Shown: piece by piece, positions 40,401-52,500 of the stretch | Position numbering within the stretch: position 1 is the first letter of the stretch | Layout: every line of letters begins with the position of its first letter | Assembly: GCF_024713975.1 (NCBI RefSeq) | Contig: NC_091099.1 | Span: 17,217,501-17,281,500 of the forward strand | Source: Paralichthys olivaceus | Lineage: Eukaryota > Chordata > Actinopteri > Pleuronectiformes > Paralichthyidae | Direction of reading: 5' to 3' | Length of the DNA stretch: 64,000 nucleotides | Program-made: the position numbers and the translations under genes | Notes under the pieces: generated by a model | Told to the model about the DNA's origin: nothing | The model's input: the letters and a program-made list of their open reading frames with translations, nothing else | The model's database searches: none

Positions 40401-43400
40401 AGAGGAAACTGCACCAAAGACAAACCTCATATCTAAAATACCAGAATCCCCTGAGGGAGAGCCACATGTGAAACAACAGCACCTCCCTGCACTGACTGCA
40501 GAAAATGAAAAAGACCACAAAAAAAAACTGCAAAGGCAATAAGCCAGAGTCAGTGGCTCTTTCATATAATGTGTCTACATTAGCTGTTGCATTTAAATAT
40601 GACTGGTCTGTGTTTGTGAGCAGCTCAACGTGTTTTCAACATGTGATTGTTGAACTAAAGAGGGGCGACACGCTAAGCCACAGGAGGCAGAGTGAACAGT
40701 TACACAAACGGTAATCCTATTTTCCCGACTGACTTCTGTTCACTGGTCATTCACAGCATAACATACATTCTTTACAAGATGAGGAACATAACAAACATCA
40801 CTCCCAGGAGTTTAAATGTAATAAAAGTATAACTGAGCAATTTGTCATGATTACAGTATCTGAGCATTCAAAATGGCATTAGGATAATTAAGTACCAGTG
40901 TCTTGTTCCAGAAACGTGCACGGTAATGTTCCGATGTTAACCTGATTTAGTTTAAGTCTGTAGAAGACACTGTCATGTGAACAGCATTGTCTGATTACCA
41001 TTACCTGAATAAGGTCATACTTGGAATAAAAAATAAATAAGACGTGGACTATTCCACAAAATGTAAATGTGTATGCATCTTAATTGGGCTGGCCCCTCAT
41101 TTATTTCGGAATCATTGTGTCCCCTGCACACGGTGAAATCTTTGTGGTCTGCTGACCAAGGCCTTCTGGCCATCCCAAAATTCACATTAAAAGCTAAAGG
41201 TCACCAGATATTTCCTGTCATTGCTCCCACCCTCTGGAACCGTCTTCCCTGAGTTATAAAAAAATGCAGAGCCATCAACAGTTTTAAGAGGTTGTGAAAA
41301 ACTCCCCTATTTGATAAATATTTAACTTGGTCTAGTCCTTATGGTTCCATTGTTTTTGTTTGTCCTCTGTGTGTGCTTCTTCATGTTTGTATTGTACAGC
41401 ACCTTGTAACTTTGGTTCTGAAAGGTGCTTTATAGATAAAATGTATTTGCTGACTTACTTATTCACATAATCTTAGAGTTTTTGCAGCCTTTTGCAACTT
41501 GTGTAAACATCATCCTCAAAACTAGGTTGTGATTACGCAGTCACAGAAACCTGGTTTCTGCTTTTTAACAATAATGTTTTAAGCAGCACAAATAAAAAAA
41601 ACTATCTCCTCTATTGTGTTTGGGTGACACCGAAATCAACACCTACATCTCAACACCTGGAGGGGAAGTGGATGAAATAACCCTTTAAAGAATTAAACAC
41701 TTCGAACGCAACCTGTTGCATGAAGTGTATATTTCAAAAAGCATTGTTTAGATGAGCCATCTGAATTTTTACGTCAACCCACTAACACCTGAGAGGCTTT
41801 GTAAGCACGCTCTTCACTGTACTTGTCAAACTCCCCAGACAGGAATCTGCAACAACAACAAAAAGAAAGACAATGGCCCTGTTCATACCTGGCATTAATG
41901 TACGAGCTGGGTGATCTGCTTGTGAGACATGCGTTTCAGTGAGTCTTCCTTTTTTTATTTTTACAAGTGACCCACTGTCACACTCATTAAGTCATTAAAT
42001 CGTTTACACATAAAGTCTGCAGCTTTGAGAAGCCTCAGGATTCTTCAGAAAACAACAGCAGCCACACCCCACCCCCTGCACATAATTTATAATTTATTAC
42101 TTATACACTACTGGCACTATCACCAATCTCTGCACCTTCGCACAGCACGTGCCCATAACCCTGTTAATCTGTTACTGTATATATGTATATTCTTTATTTT
42201 ATTTTATTTTATTTTATTTTATTTTATTCTATTTTATTTTATTAAATTTCTTATATATTGTTGTTTTTTATATTGTTGTTTTATGTACATAAGTAGTGCA
42301 CCAATGACACCAAGGCAATTTCCTGTATGTGCAAACATACCTGGCAAATAAAAGAATTCTGATTCTGATTCTGATTCTGAAGTAATGGAAACTCATACGA
42401 GGTTATATAGAGACAGAAATTAAAGCCAATGTTATCTACCTCTCATAGTCTGTCGGTTGGTTTCCAGTGTTTTTCTCAAAGGACATATACGGCTCCTGCT
42501 CCTCATAAATCCCCTCATCATTATACATGTCGCTGTTCCAGGCCGCAGGCTGTGAGAAGGAGGCTCCAGGAGACGACCCTGCCTTCCCCACGTAGATGTT
42601 CTCGTAGTCTGGAATCTCCTCATAGTGACGGATGTTCTCGTAGTAAACATCTTGATCCATCCCAGGGGGGACATCATCTCCATCCACGCTTTGCTCCACT
42701 CCAAACAGAGGACAGGATGATTTACGTACCAACCTGGGATGCTCTGAGAGGTTCTGACATGCATCTTGGTGATTGTCAACACTTTGCTCGTTGTCGTTGG
42801 CAGTGCAGTCTGGGCTCTGGCCTCCTCTTGCTTTCAGCTTGGGCAGCATCTTCACCGAGAGCTTCAAGTCCAGCAGTTTCCGGAAGGAGCTCCTCCTCAG
42901 TGCGTTGGAGCATATGAGGTCGGCACCGGCGAACGACTTGGCTCTCTGTTTGCCCAGGCTAGACCGTGGGGGCTTAATGACTCCAGGTGGTAGGAGGCTT
43001 CTTCTTGCTTTCTCATCTGGAGGCAGAGGCAGCTCCCTCAGCGCTCTCTCCCTCAAAACACAATCTTGTCTGGAAAGCACCTCCTGCCCTTTCTCATAAT
43101 CTCCTAATTTTTCACTTTCTTTCTCCTCAGAGGATCCCATACTCTGGATACACGTCTTGGGGCTGCTGTGTCTCTGCGGCTTCTTCGGGAGCGCCTTAAC
43201 TAAAACATTCTCTGTTGCAACGGTGAAGGCAGGAGGTTGGCTGATGTCTGGCTGATTGAGCGAACAGCTAGAAGCTGGACAATGTGTGAGGTCACCGAAG
43301 ACTCTCCCCTGATCTTCCTTTCCTTCTGTGTCCTTGTCCACCTCTTCTTCCTCCATGTCAACCGACACTTCCATCTCATAAACGCTGCTGTCCCAGCCCA

Positions 43401-45469
43401 GGTCCTCCTCGTCCACGTCCTTTGGCAGCATCTCAGGTGACGCTCTCTCAGGTGCAGACAGAAAAGGCTTTTTCTTGGGTGGAGGGGCTGGTGGAGCACA
43501 GACCTTTCTCACAGTCAGAACAATCGGCTGCTTGTTTTCATTTACAGGTACACTGACAGACAGGGGTGCGCTGTCCTTCCCCTCCGATGACACCTTCACC
43601 TCTCTGACGTTCATTTCCCTCCCTTCCTGCATGCTCATAGTCTCTTCTCTCTGTTCCTCCACCTTTTCCTGAGCAGCCAGAACAGCTGTCCTGGGTTTCC
43701 GTGGCACGGGGACTGGTTTGGGTTGGGGCATGCAAGATATTTGCCCTGAACTAAGAGCCTCTTCCTTCTGTCCTCGCCCAGGTGGACCTAGAGGTGTTAT
43801 GTTACCATTTGCCTCATTGTTGCGCATACTGTGAGGAAGAGAGGGCCTAACAGTCACCACAGGACTGGGGGTAATGTCTGTGTGAGGATTTTTGTCCAAA
43901 TTGAGCATCTCTTGTAAAGGTTTATGGTGAGTGGGGTGGATATTGGTAGAGGCAGACTGTGGTGGTTTATCGCTAATCACGTGGCTCTTAGCAGTGTCCG
44001 TTCTCTCTCCACTTTCCACCGCACCTCTAGATGTTTGGGGAATCTTTCTGTTTTCTTCACTTCTACCCTTCTGCGACTCTTTCTCCGTTTTGTCTCTGCT
44101 TGCTGCTGTGCTCCTGATGCATTGGCAGTTTTCCTGGCTACACAAGCAAATAGGAATAATATAATCCCAATCCGGCTTTTTGTTCTCTTGCTGTATTCCA
44201 TTCTGAGAGTTCAGCAGACCAATGGCGCGAGGGTTTTCTGTTACAGATGATTGGTGCGAGCTCTTTGAAGCGAGGGGTTTGGATTCCACCGCGGCGAATG
44301 TGAGTTTTGAGAGGCAGGGTTTGGGGGCCAGTACTGGTTTGACCCTCCTTGGCATGACAGGAGACGGGAGAGATAGCCTGTCTCTTCTGGCGGTGGAGGG
44401 AGAGTGCCCCAGCCTCTGGGGCTGCACCAGCTTTGGTTTCGGGGCCAGAGGTGGCTTGTGCATGCCTGAGGAGAGAAAAACAAAACACACTTGAAATTTT
44501 GAGTTTATCAGCACCACAGTCAAGCTAAAGCTATTTATAGAGCAGCTTTTCTACTCTTGATAACAGCATATTTTGCCCATTCAACCATTCACACACATTC
44601 ATACAGTGTATCTTTGTGCAGCACTTTCTCTTTCACTAATCACTGCTGGTTCAGCCATCAAAGGGCAGTCAAGGGTTCAGCATCTTGCCACAGCCGCCCA
44701 GAAAATGATTATGGCTCTAATCTGACACAATGTGAAAACCATGTTCTCAAAATCCAGACGGCATGTCAGATGTATTTTCAGTCGTCAGACAGATGTTGCT
44801 CTAATGGAGCTTCACTCCTAACTCGTCAGATTCACTCTGCAGCATTGATCCTGACCTAATGACAGCTTAGTGTAAAACTGTAAAGTACTACAGCACCTCT
44901 CCGGGGGGTGGGGGTTCAAATATCACATGGCTTTTGTTTGCCACTACACACAGCAGCACAGTAATCCAGCTAATGGCCCGTGTCAACATGGCAGAGGAGG
45001 AGGAGGAGCAGATGGGAGATGAAGAGTGAGGAGTGGGTCACAGGGACTGGAGAACAGTCACGCAAACTGGTACATCTGTCTTAACTAGTGCCCTAAAATC
45101 TTCTGTGGAATACTGTAACCATAACAGGCTGATTGAAAGGCATGTTGATGTTTTTTTATTTCCCTACTCAGCAAAGCATTAAGTGGTACACTACACAAAT
45201 CTACATAAACACTCTAATGCAGTGGTTCTCAAAGTGGAGGGTGGTCTCCCCTGAGTGTGTGTGTTTGTGTGCGGTGGGGGATCAGTTGGGATCCTATTTA
45301 ATAAATTGCTTCCCCCATCTTGTTAATGACTGATAAGAAATAATCATTTGAGAATTGGTGCTTTAAAGTCATTTCATTTGGAGGTTGTTTGCACAATCAC
45401 TCAGATATGTGACACACAAGTTAAATGCCCTAAATAATAATACATTTTTAAAGGCAGGAATGTCTGTAC

Positions 45470-45511
<42 letters not shown>

Positions 45512-45714
45512 ACATTTCTGTCGCGTTGTTTATTTGTATAAATGAGAAATAAATATATGAACATCTGTTGTATTGTCTGTTTGTATGAAAGTGTGACAAA
45601 CAAATCAAATGGTTGATAAATCACTGCTTTTAAAATGTCCTGATTCTCACGCACACACGAATCACACAACAACAGTTGTCAGTTGTGAGTTGTCTCTCAC
45701 TCACCTGAGTTCAT
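28457..45714 (-). CDS. fgd6: FYVE, RhoGEF and PH domain protein 6
   Basis: Twenty-two coding exons: 45705-45714, 42440-44465, 41787-41846, 39720-39870, 39399-39466, 38186-38216, 35321-35472, 34172-34328, 33926-34013, 33091-33141, 32938-32996, 32772-32843, 32308-32376, 31737-31820, 31575-31654, 31363-31465, 31095-31241, 30113-30218, 29906-30000, 29495-29623, 28804-28943 and 28457-28493. They sum to 3915 nt, 1304 aa (human FGD6 1430). Coding starts in a 10-nt exon (MNS) and continues [11 protein letters not shown]. The 2-kb second exon is disordered, with proline-rich APKP motifs and tyrosines ([18 protein letters not shown]). The DH domain spans about 755-945 ([19 protein letters not shown]), PH1 about 975-1075, FYVE about 1106-1166 ([14 protein letters not shown]) and PH2 about 1213-1303 ending [14 protein letters not shown] proteins are exchange factors, usually for Cdc42, acting at membranes and actin. 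The [10 protein letters not shown] motif and synteny identify FGD6 rather than FGD5. The junction 41787/39870 uses a GTTAGT donor and is the least certain. Confidence 0.95.
29003..29436. mobile_element. Non-autonomous hAT element with perfect 8-bp target duplication
   Basis: The ends are CAGTGGTCACCAACC and, reverse-complemented, CAGTTGTCACTAACC (13 of 15 match). The element is flanked on both sides by TACTAGTC, at 28995-29002 and 29437-29444, a perfect 8-base target duplication as expected for hAT. It is 434 bp, has no transposase, and lies in a fgd6 intron. Confidence 0.88.
29697..29875 (+). repeat. Dispersed repeat carrying an ERE-like palindrome
   Basis: The block order 'gaggtcactgtgacctttga', 'ggaatctaatcagttaatc', 'gtggcaaatttaaaaggat', 'gacggacagacagacgg', 'aaaacataatgc' is that of a common fish repeat. 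Related units occur at 52096-52570. Positions 29699-29713 read AGGTCACTGTGACCT. Confidence 0.6.
30330..30645 (-). repeat. Dispersed repeat, GGAGGTTATGTT family (inverted copy)
   Basis: It contains 'ctggatccacaccaaaatgt', 'aatctgtcctataatttg', 'gtaatcttgctaactaag' and ends 'cctcctctgcgcaggtaat', parallel to the copies at 46763-46990 and 50140-50385. It lies in a fgd6 intron. Confidence 0.5.
33602..33908. mobile_element. Short hAT-like element next to a fgd6 splice donor
   Basis: The left end is CAGGGGCGG and the right end is its inverted copy, ccgcccctg. The flanking 8-mers acttcatt (33594-33601) and acttcata (33909-33916) match at seven of eight bases. The element is 307 bp and non-coding. 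On the fgd6 sense strand the duplication starts nine bases after the first base of the intron that follows exon 33926-34013. Confidence 0.72.
34052..34104. repeat. (CA)n/(CCCA)n simple repeat
   Basis: Low-complexity CA tract with ccca steps just upstream of a fgd6 exon, in a fgd6 intron. Confidence 0.75.
34807..34940 (+). repeat. Dispersed repeat, CATTGGGCGAGAGGC family (partial)
   Basis: The text 'gtgtgggttttctcagagta', 'cacatgcagattggggtta' and 'gaacgtaggtgtgaatgtga' matches the opposite end of the family seen at 49784-49990, allowing for divergence. Confidence 0.5.
35473..38185 (-). other. fgd6: fgd6 intron with no recognised feature
   Basis: A 2.7-kb intron between the 10-codon exon 38186-38216 and the exon 35321-35472. 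I see no coding exon, RNA gene or clear element in it. Confidence 0.6.
38577..39195 (+). repeat. Dispersed repeat, GGAGGTTATGTT family (one full and one partial copy)
   Basis: A copy starts CCTCCACAAAGGAGGTTATG at 38577 and ends near 38967 ('gtatgtgctcaactgagtg'). A second 3' part follows at about 39070-39190 ('gatccattgaatttaaatgt', 'ggcacaggtatgcactcc'). The two ends are about 75% alike by eye. Both are in a fgd6 intron. Confidence 0.55.
41067..41455 (+). mobile_element. LINE 3' end with ORF2 C-terminus
   Basis: A frame at 41067-41252 reads [20 protein letters not shown] then [13 protein letters not shown] and stops; 'aP.LWN.LP' is the common end of fish L2/CR1-type ORF2 proteins. The downstream text 'gtacagcaccttgtaacttt' and 'aggtgctttatagataaa' is a typical fish LINE 3' end. 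It sits in a fgd6 intron, antisense to the gene. Confidence 0.6.
42060..42382 (+). mobile_element. LINE-like 3' end with (TTTTA)n and (ATTCTG)n tail
   Basis: A TTTTA repeat at about 42193-42243 is followed by 'ccaaggcaatttcctgtatg', 'ctggcaaataaaag' and a tail of four ATTCTG units (42355-42380). This is the 3' end structure of a fish LINE. It ends about 60 bases from the large fgd6 exon. Confidence 0.6.
45220..45360. mobile_element. Miniature hAT-like element
   Basis: The left end CAGTGGTTCTCAAAGTGGAG is a classic hAT terminus; the right end, reverse-complemented, reads CACCAATTCTCAAA (10 of 14 match). Flanking octamers ctctaatg and ctttaaag match at six of eight. It lies in the first fgd6 intron. 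Confidence 0.6.
45471..45509. repeat. (CA)n microsatellite in fgd6 intron 1
   Basis: A pure AC run of about 39 bases. Confidence 0.95.
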
Positions 45715-45960
45715 CCTCGCTTCTCTCTCTTCACTTTCTTCTTCTGTCAGAACAGAGGAATCAAACCTTCTCCGGTTGTCACATCACGAACCGACGACTC
45801 AAACTAAGTTACCGACATTGTTTCCTCGAGTTTGTCCGAGAGCAACACTTGCGGTCCCGCTGCAGACAGCTCAGTCACCAGCAGCTCCGACTGCCTGCGG
45901 TATGAACCAGGGAGCTCGTAGTTTCAACAAACGACCACTAGAGGTCCTCAGTGAGCACAG
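45715..45960 (-). promoter_or_regulatory. fgd6: fgd6 5' leader and probable promoter
   Basis: This lies upstream of the fgd6 start codon (45712-45714, context gcgaggATGa). CpG dinucleotides are more frequent at 45770-45910 than in the flanks. No TATA box is obvious and the start site is not defined. Confidence 0.4.
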
Positions 45961-46576
45961 ACTGCCGGATTTAATAATTAATTAAACTCCTTTAAATATG
46001 AACATAGTAAACACAAGTTGAGTGTAATGTTAACTAAGTCTAACACGTTACACATTACGTTTCTTGAGTGGCAAACACACATTTATTTCCATGTATATCA
46101 TCATTACTTAAATTAGCAACACTGTATATGACTAAGAGTCAGAGTGGTAGTGTGTAAGCCATATCTGATGAATAGTTGAGGAAGTAAAACTCCAAAAAAT
46201 CTTCATGTTGTAACCTGATCTTTCTGTCTGTAAAGGAGGAAGGGGGTGAATAACAGCAACTGGAAAAGAAGTGAGAATAGTTCTGCACATGTATCTGGGA
46301 GAGACATTACAACAAAATATTGGAAAATTAAGCATTTATTAAAATGATCAAAAATTCAAATAACACGTGTATTGAGAATATTCAGAACACAGTGAAACAT
46401 CTGCATCTTATTTTATTATCTTGGATCGCTTGATGTGTGCAAGAGTTGCTGGTACATGCACCTTAATGTCAAAAGGGAAAGAAATGTTGTATCTGCAGTC
46501 CCATATAGGTGCAAAATTGCATACTACGTATATTAGGTGTTTGCCAACATTGACTTAAAGTCACTGGAGTACAGCA
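45961..46576. other. Short gap between fgd6 and the C3orf20-like gene
   Basis: AT-rich sequence without recognisable genes. It includes a further minus-strand AATAAA at 46335-46340 that could serve the C3orf20-like gene. Confidence 0.5.
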
Positions 46577-46582
46577 TTTATT
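46577..46582 (-). terminator. AATAAA overlapping the stop codon of the C3orf20-like gene
   Basis: On the minus strand the end reads CTT TGA ATAAATG. The AATAAA begins with the last base of the stop codon, so cleavage here would give a 3' UTR of only tens of bases. Confidence 0.45.
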
Positions 46583-49500
46583 CAAAGTGTTGTCAAAGGA
46601 ACATGTGGAAATGCTGTCGTCTGTTTTGATTTGACACAAAAGTCTCTCTGTCTTTGCTGCGATGCCTCAGGAACTTTAATGGTTTTTCTGTTCAGGAAGA
46701 AGACATCAGACAGGTATGTCAACCACATGTCTTAAAAACTGAATTGTACTCATTAGAGTGCATACCTGTGCCAACAAAAAACACATTTAAATTCACTGGA
46801 TCCCTATTTTTCATTGGATCTGCATGAAATTGCTCCCCACTGATCCAGATCCACACAAACATTTTATTAGTTCTTCCTTGCTTCATGAACCATCCCTCCA
46901 CAAAATCACACTGAATTCGTTTGGTAGTTTTTGTCCCTCTAACTAACAGACAAAAAACACAGATGAAAACCTTCTTGGTGGAGGCAACAAACAACACAAC
47001 CAGAATGAGAGTCAAAGTTGATACAGATAATTAGCTAACGTGCAGAAAAACCCCAGGAATCTAATTTTAAAATTGTATTTCTGTCACAAACCTCTCATTG
47101 ACCTTTTCTTTTTCCACTGAAGCTGGCAGTGTTGCGTCATTTCCTCCTGTCAATGCTGCATTTCGTGAGTTGTGTGCGTCTGTGGCTGCAGAGTTACTCA
47201 CTGCATCACTGTAAATAAAGTGCAGTTTAATTATATCTAGAGTATAGAGTATTTCTCTCTAATTTATATTTTAATTAAAAAAAATAGTGCTAAGCATATA
47301 GATGACTTTAGTTTAATTTTATCCATGGTTACAAATTCCATGATCATCAATGCAAACTGTTGTTTGTTGTGGTACCCTCACAGCACTGATTATTAATGAG
47401 TTACAGTAAATCTGATTTGCTGTGGCCTTGGTGCAGCAGTACCTGAACTTGTAGTCTGGTGGGAGGCTCAGACCTAATCTGTAGTCTCCCCTGCTTCTGC
47501 AGATCTGCTTCTGAAGGTCCCTGACTGAGTAGCTGCGATCACTGTGCATGTAGCCCACAAACAGCAGCTTCCCTCTGATGTACATCTGCCACAGCAACAC
47601 AGAGGATTTGACATCATGTGAGTGAAGAAGGGGGTGGGGGTGATATCACCACAATGACACACGTTTACTGTCATATTTTTAAAAAAGCCTTCCAGAGAAG
47701 TGGATCGGAGTGGCACATTGATGTTATTTCTGCAACATAAGTCGTATCAGTCATGTGGTTATTTAGTTTCATATTTCTCAACAGAGGAGCCTACGGAGTG
47801 TTTACTCACAGTCCGGTCAATCATTATAAATGCTTACTGTGTAAAAACCTTGACTTAAATACAATGTTTCATGTTATGATTTATGGACAATTTATGGAAA
47901 AGCATTTTCATCTTAAAGAAAATAATCATTTGAGCAGCTGCCATGAGTTTAGTTTCACAAAAAACATTGACTTTAAAATATCCATTGTAGATAAACCAGG
48001 TAGGATGAACCCAGGTAAAAAAGCTTTCACAACATCCAGCACACAAACCATAAAAAAGTATCAGTAGATTGTAGAACTGTTTAAGGAGGACTCACTAATG
48101 ACAAGGAATAATTGTGCAGTAGCTCTGGAGCAGTAACTCGAGCTGAGAGAACCAGGTTTGGAACGGTGCGCTAGTGTGTTAAATAAAATAAAATAAAAAT
48201 AAAATCAACAAAAAAAACATCTTTGCTCTATTTTTTAAACTACTGACAACATTTCACCCAAATTTCAAATTCAAGAGACATGGCAATGAAATGGCAGCCT
48301 TACATGTAAATGCAAGACTGCAAATTCAAGACAAACGTGGTGTGGTCTCTTGTTTTTTTCCAGAGCTGTATATATACAATATATATATATACACACATAT
48401 ACAGTCTGTGTTTATACAAGCACTGCTACTGCCTCCCTGTGGCAGCCATGGAGACATGCACTGAGCAGAGCCTGCACCCTCAGGCTGCCTGCAGAAGGTT
48501 TACTGACCAGGATCATCCCAGGGGCAGCGTTGTGTCGCTGCTGCAGCAGCATGTTGGCACGTCCACAGCCCGGCGTCCCCCCTGTTGACATCTCATACCT
48601 CACGAGGCGAAATGAATCCATCTGGCACTGAAGAAAAAAGCATGCTGTGTTAATGATTTAATAGCCTGCTGACTTTAGTGTTTCAAGACATGTTTCTTCC
48701 ACTTTGTAGCAATACGATATTTTGCTGTTCTTGCAAAATGTGAATCAGTATTAAGTTAAAATTCTGCACATGTGCACTGCTGAATGAATTGAATGCTGTT
48801 TAAACTACATAATGCAGCAAATGTGTGCATCCTTCATTTGCTGCATTATGTAGTTTAAACAACAAACGAAGGATGCACACACTTTGTATCAGAGGCTGTT
48901 ATGATTCTTGCCTGTGTGTGCATATCTCATACAAAATGTGCTGTTTCTTATTGTATCATGACATGTTTTGATTATTTCCCCCTGGATGTAACACCTGAGT
49001 ACATGGTGTGGTTCTGTGCTTGTTCCTCCTCCTGTAAAGCTGCTCCAGTGCATCCTCGTGCTCGTGAGGCAGAGTCACACACACTGCCAGGATCTGTTGA
49101 CTGTGCGGAGGCTGGCCCATCACGAAGATGTCGTACTCCAGGTCCGTCACCGCAGGCATCAGTGTGACACTGCAGCAGCATCGCCTCCGCACCCCCTCCC
49201 CCAGCAGGGCAGCTCTCAGCAGCACAGGGCACACTGTGAGGGGGACGGAGGGGGTGAGCGGCCACGGGGCCGGACAGCGGGGTACGTTGGCGGGCTGCTG
49301 CTCTGGACTCTTTGAAATAATCACTGACCTGGCAGAGTGTAGTCATTGTGAGGAAGCCAAACTGCAGCAGATGCCATTTTATACACAATAATACATGAAT
49401 GAGTTGTAATGAGAGCATTTGTAAATGACAGAAGTGGATCTTACTCAAGTTGGATGTTGCCGTGGATTTGAAGGGGTCCAATCTGAGTGACACGAGACTC

Positions 49501-52500
49501 CTTTGATCGCCTTTTAGGTGTCCTGAAAATAATCAGATAAAAAAAGGCCCCTTATTACTCCAATATAATGCAGCATACATCTGTAAGAAGCCAGGTAGAG
49601 CTCAAGCATTGAAACTTATCAGTAAACAGTGTGTCCCCATCACTACCACAAAACCAATCTCTGGCTTCGGTGTAAGATAGTTGGACAGATGATGTGACAG
49701 ACTTAACACACAGTGTAACCACAAGTTTATTTGGCTCTATGTGAAAAAAGTAATGGTGTTTAACTGATTCGCCTCATAGCAAAAAGGTTCTTGGTTCAAA
49801 TCCTGTGGAGTTTGCATGTTGTCCCTGTGTCTGTGTAGCTTTTGTCTGGCTTCCTCCAACGGTCCAAAGACATGCAGTTTAGGTTAAATGACTCTAAATG
49901 TGTTAATGTAAGTGTTTTTGTAGTGTTTGTATTTCGGCCCTGTGATAGACTGCCGACCAGGGTCCAGGTTGTACCACGTCCAATGTCAGATAAAAAAACA
50001 GATAATTACATTTAATAACTGTTTATTTATGTCTTCAGACCATTAACTAATCAAGTGACTGAACAGTTAATGTGATCACATTTGTGAAGCCCAATTTCAA
50101 CACTAGATTGGCACTCAGAGTGAGAGCGTAAATACACATACACATACATTCACTAGATCTGGATTTATTTCTACACCAACAAACATTTCATTAAGATCCA
50201 TAACTTATTTTCTGAAAAATTAACAAAGTGAACCAAAATGTAATTGGTTCTCCTCTGATCCTCCACCACATCCTTCAACCATGTGTTGTATTAAACTGTT
50301 CAGGTAGTTTTGGGGTAATATTGCTCACTAACAGGCAAACAAATGCAAATGAAAACATAACCTCCTTAGCGGAGGTAATAAAACCAATTCATTTTCAGCT
50401 GCTACGTCTTTCAAACTCCGCACCCTGAGTTTGTGATGCAGGTGTACTTTTTTAAATTTGTTGTCCTCAAGCCCTGATGACACCACATGCGAAATGTTCA
50501 TGCCAAAGCTTGGAGACATCACACATCTGTTTTCTTTGCAGTTGACCTCAAGGCTATTAATTCTACTCTGACATGTTAAATCAGTGGACTGTGTGTGGTG
50601 TGCACCTTGGCAGCCTGACGAACGAGTCAGCAGGTCTCTCTGCTCGCACTGACAGGTGTCTGTGCGGCTCCTGTGGCTCGTCGCCGCTCTCCTCCGGCCA
50701 GACCGGTTTTGCCTCCGCTTGCTGGGGTGGGTTCAGAGAGGGAAGAGCCGCTGACTGCACCTCTCTCCTCGGCCTGGTCCTCAGCAGGGCGTCTGGCATC
50801 TGCTCCGTGTCAGGACACCTGATACCTGGAGGACAGGAAGAGGTCACTCAGAAATGCACACAAACGCCACAGTGACACGACTGACCGTGAACAGGATCCT
50901 GATGGAACTATTCAATAATGTTGAGTTTGCATGATGAGGCGATACTGAAACTTTTTTTTGCTTCATTGAGGAACAAACTCAGATGGACTCATTGTTACTT
51001 TTGATAACTGGGGGCAGTTTGAAGATGGGAAAAGTGAAGATGTATTTCAGAAAAGATTTGTTCACAATCTGTGAGCTGGTACGTACCAACAGCTGCACAA
51101 TAATAATCCATCCAGTCGTCCAGGGTGTTTCTAACTCTCTGCTGCAGCCTTCTTAGCTCCCTGCTGGCAGACCCTGCTCTCCTCCACCGTGCTGACGGAT
51201 CCTCCAGCCCCTCCACCTCTCTGACCATCTGGAGCATCTCCTGGGTGCCCACCGACACCTGCCATACATCATTACTTGCATGGTAGACTATATGACGCAG
51301 AACAACAGGAGGCATTTAGCAAGATGTTCTATACAAAGGGACTCAGGCGTCTGCAGAACCTGTAGAAGCTCAGGCAGGAATCAAAGGTTTTCATTATTTT
51401 TATATGAGAAAAGAAAATACCTGATTATCAGGTAAGGAATTATCTACATTTCTATTTCCACATTTCTATTTCCAACACCGTTTATTATTATAATCACAAT
51501 CTCTAATACAGACATCGTGTTACAGTCTGTTTCCCCATTGGTTTGTGTTTGCCCTTACATTAACCTAACCTATCTTAACTTCACCTTAACTTCAGCATAA
51601 GACAAACACTGGCACTCAAACATCACACTGGCATAAAAAGTGTTTTACAGGAGTCAGGGTCCTCTTGTTCTCCAGGACCACAACAGGGGATTTTGTTTTC
51701 CTCGCCAGCAGCAGGTCTTGTGCAAAATTAGAGGTAAACTTTCCATCAGTCTGCAAGCAGAGCTATTATAACAGAGAGAATGATAATCATATCATAAAGC
51801 TAAAATCTACTAGATAATCATAATCTCACCATTTCCTTCGGTTGGTTGATGTTGGACAGGACAGGAAGAGGAAGTTGAACACTCTCATCATTGCACCTGA
51901 AGTTGAGAGTAGCAGATGTACCACTGAGCAGCCTCACACTGATCAGATCTGATACCTGGATAAGACAGAAAGACAGGCTGATAGATTAATTTAAAAAGCT
52001 ACGCAATGTTGAACTAGATTCACGGTCCCGTGGTTTTATGCCTGTTTCAGTCCCTCCAGGTGTTCCTGACTTATCACATTCAAAATAATATGGCGTCATT
52101 ATTACCTTTACCTTTGACCACTGAAATCTCATCAGGTAATCTTTTGTCAAATTTTGAAGAAATTCCTTAAAGGCAGACTTGAGATATCAGCGTTCAAGAG
52201 GCCAAACATATGTTTTGTGGGGCCACTGTGACCTTGACCTTTAAACAACATCAGTTATTCAGAGAGTCCAAGTGAATGTTAAGGCCATATTTGAAAGGAT
52301 TCTCTCAAGGCTTTCACAAGGCAAAAGGGAATTGTGTGAATATATGTGCCAGATTTACTCAAATATCCTGTTTCTGATAAGTCACGTTCACAAAAACATG
52401 AGGTCACAGTGACCTTGTTCTTTGACCACCAAAATCTAATAAGTTCATCCTGCAGCTCAAATGAACATTTGTACCAAATTTGAAGAAATTCCCTCACAGC

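Noticed and set aside
42429..43099. Long overlapping plus-strand frames opposite the large fgd6 exon
   Set aside because: They are antisense shadows of a GC-rich coding exon and have no family resemblance.
49331..49372. Possible small exon of the C3orf20-like gene (TTTGGCTTCCTC...)
   Set aside because: It would hit a stop in the required phase. Using its end as the acceptor of the next exon (49328) keeps frame and restores the conserved text.
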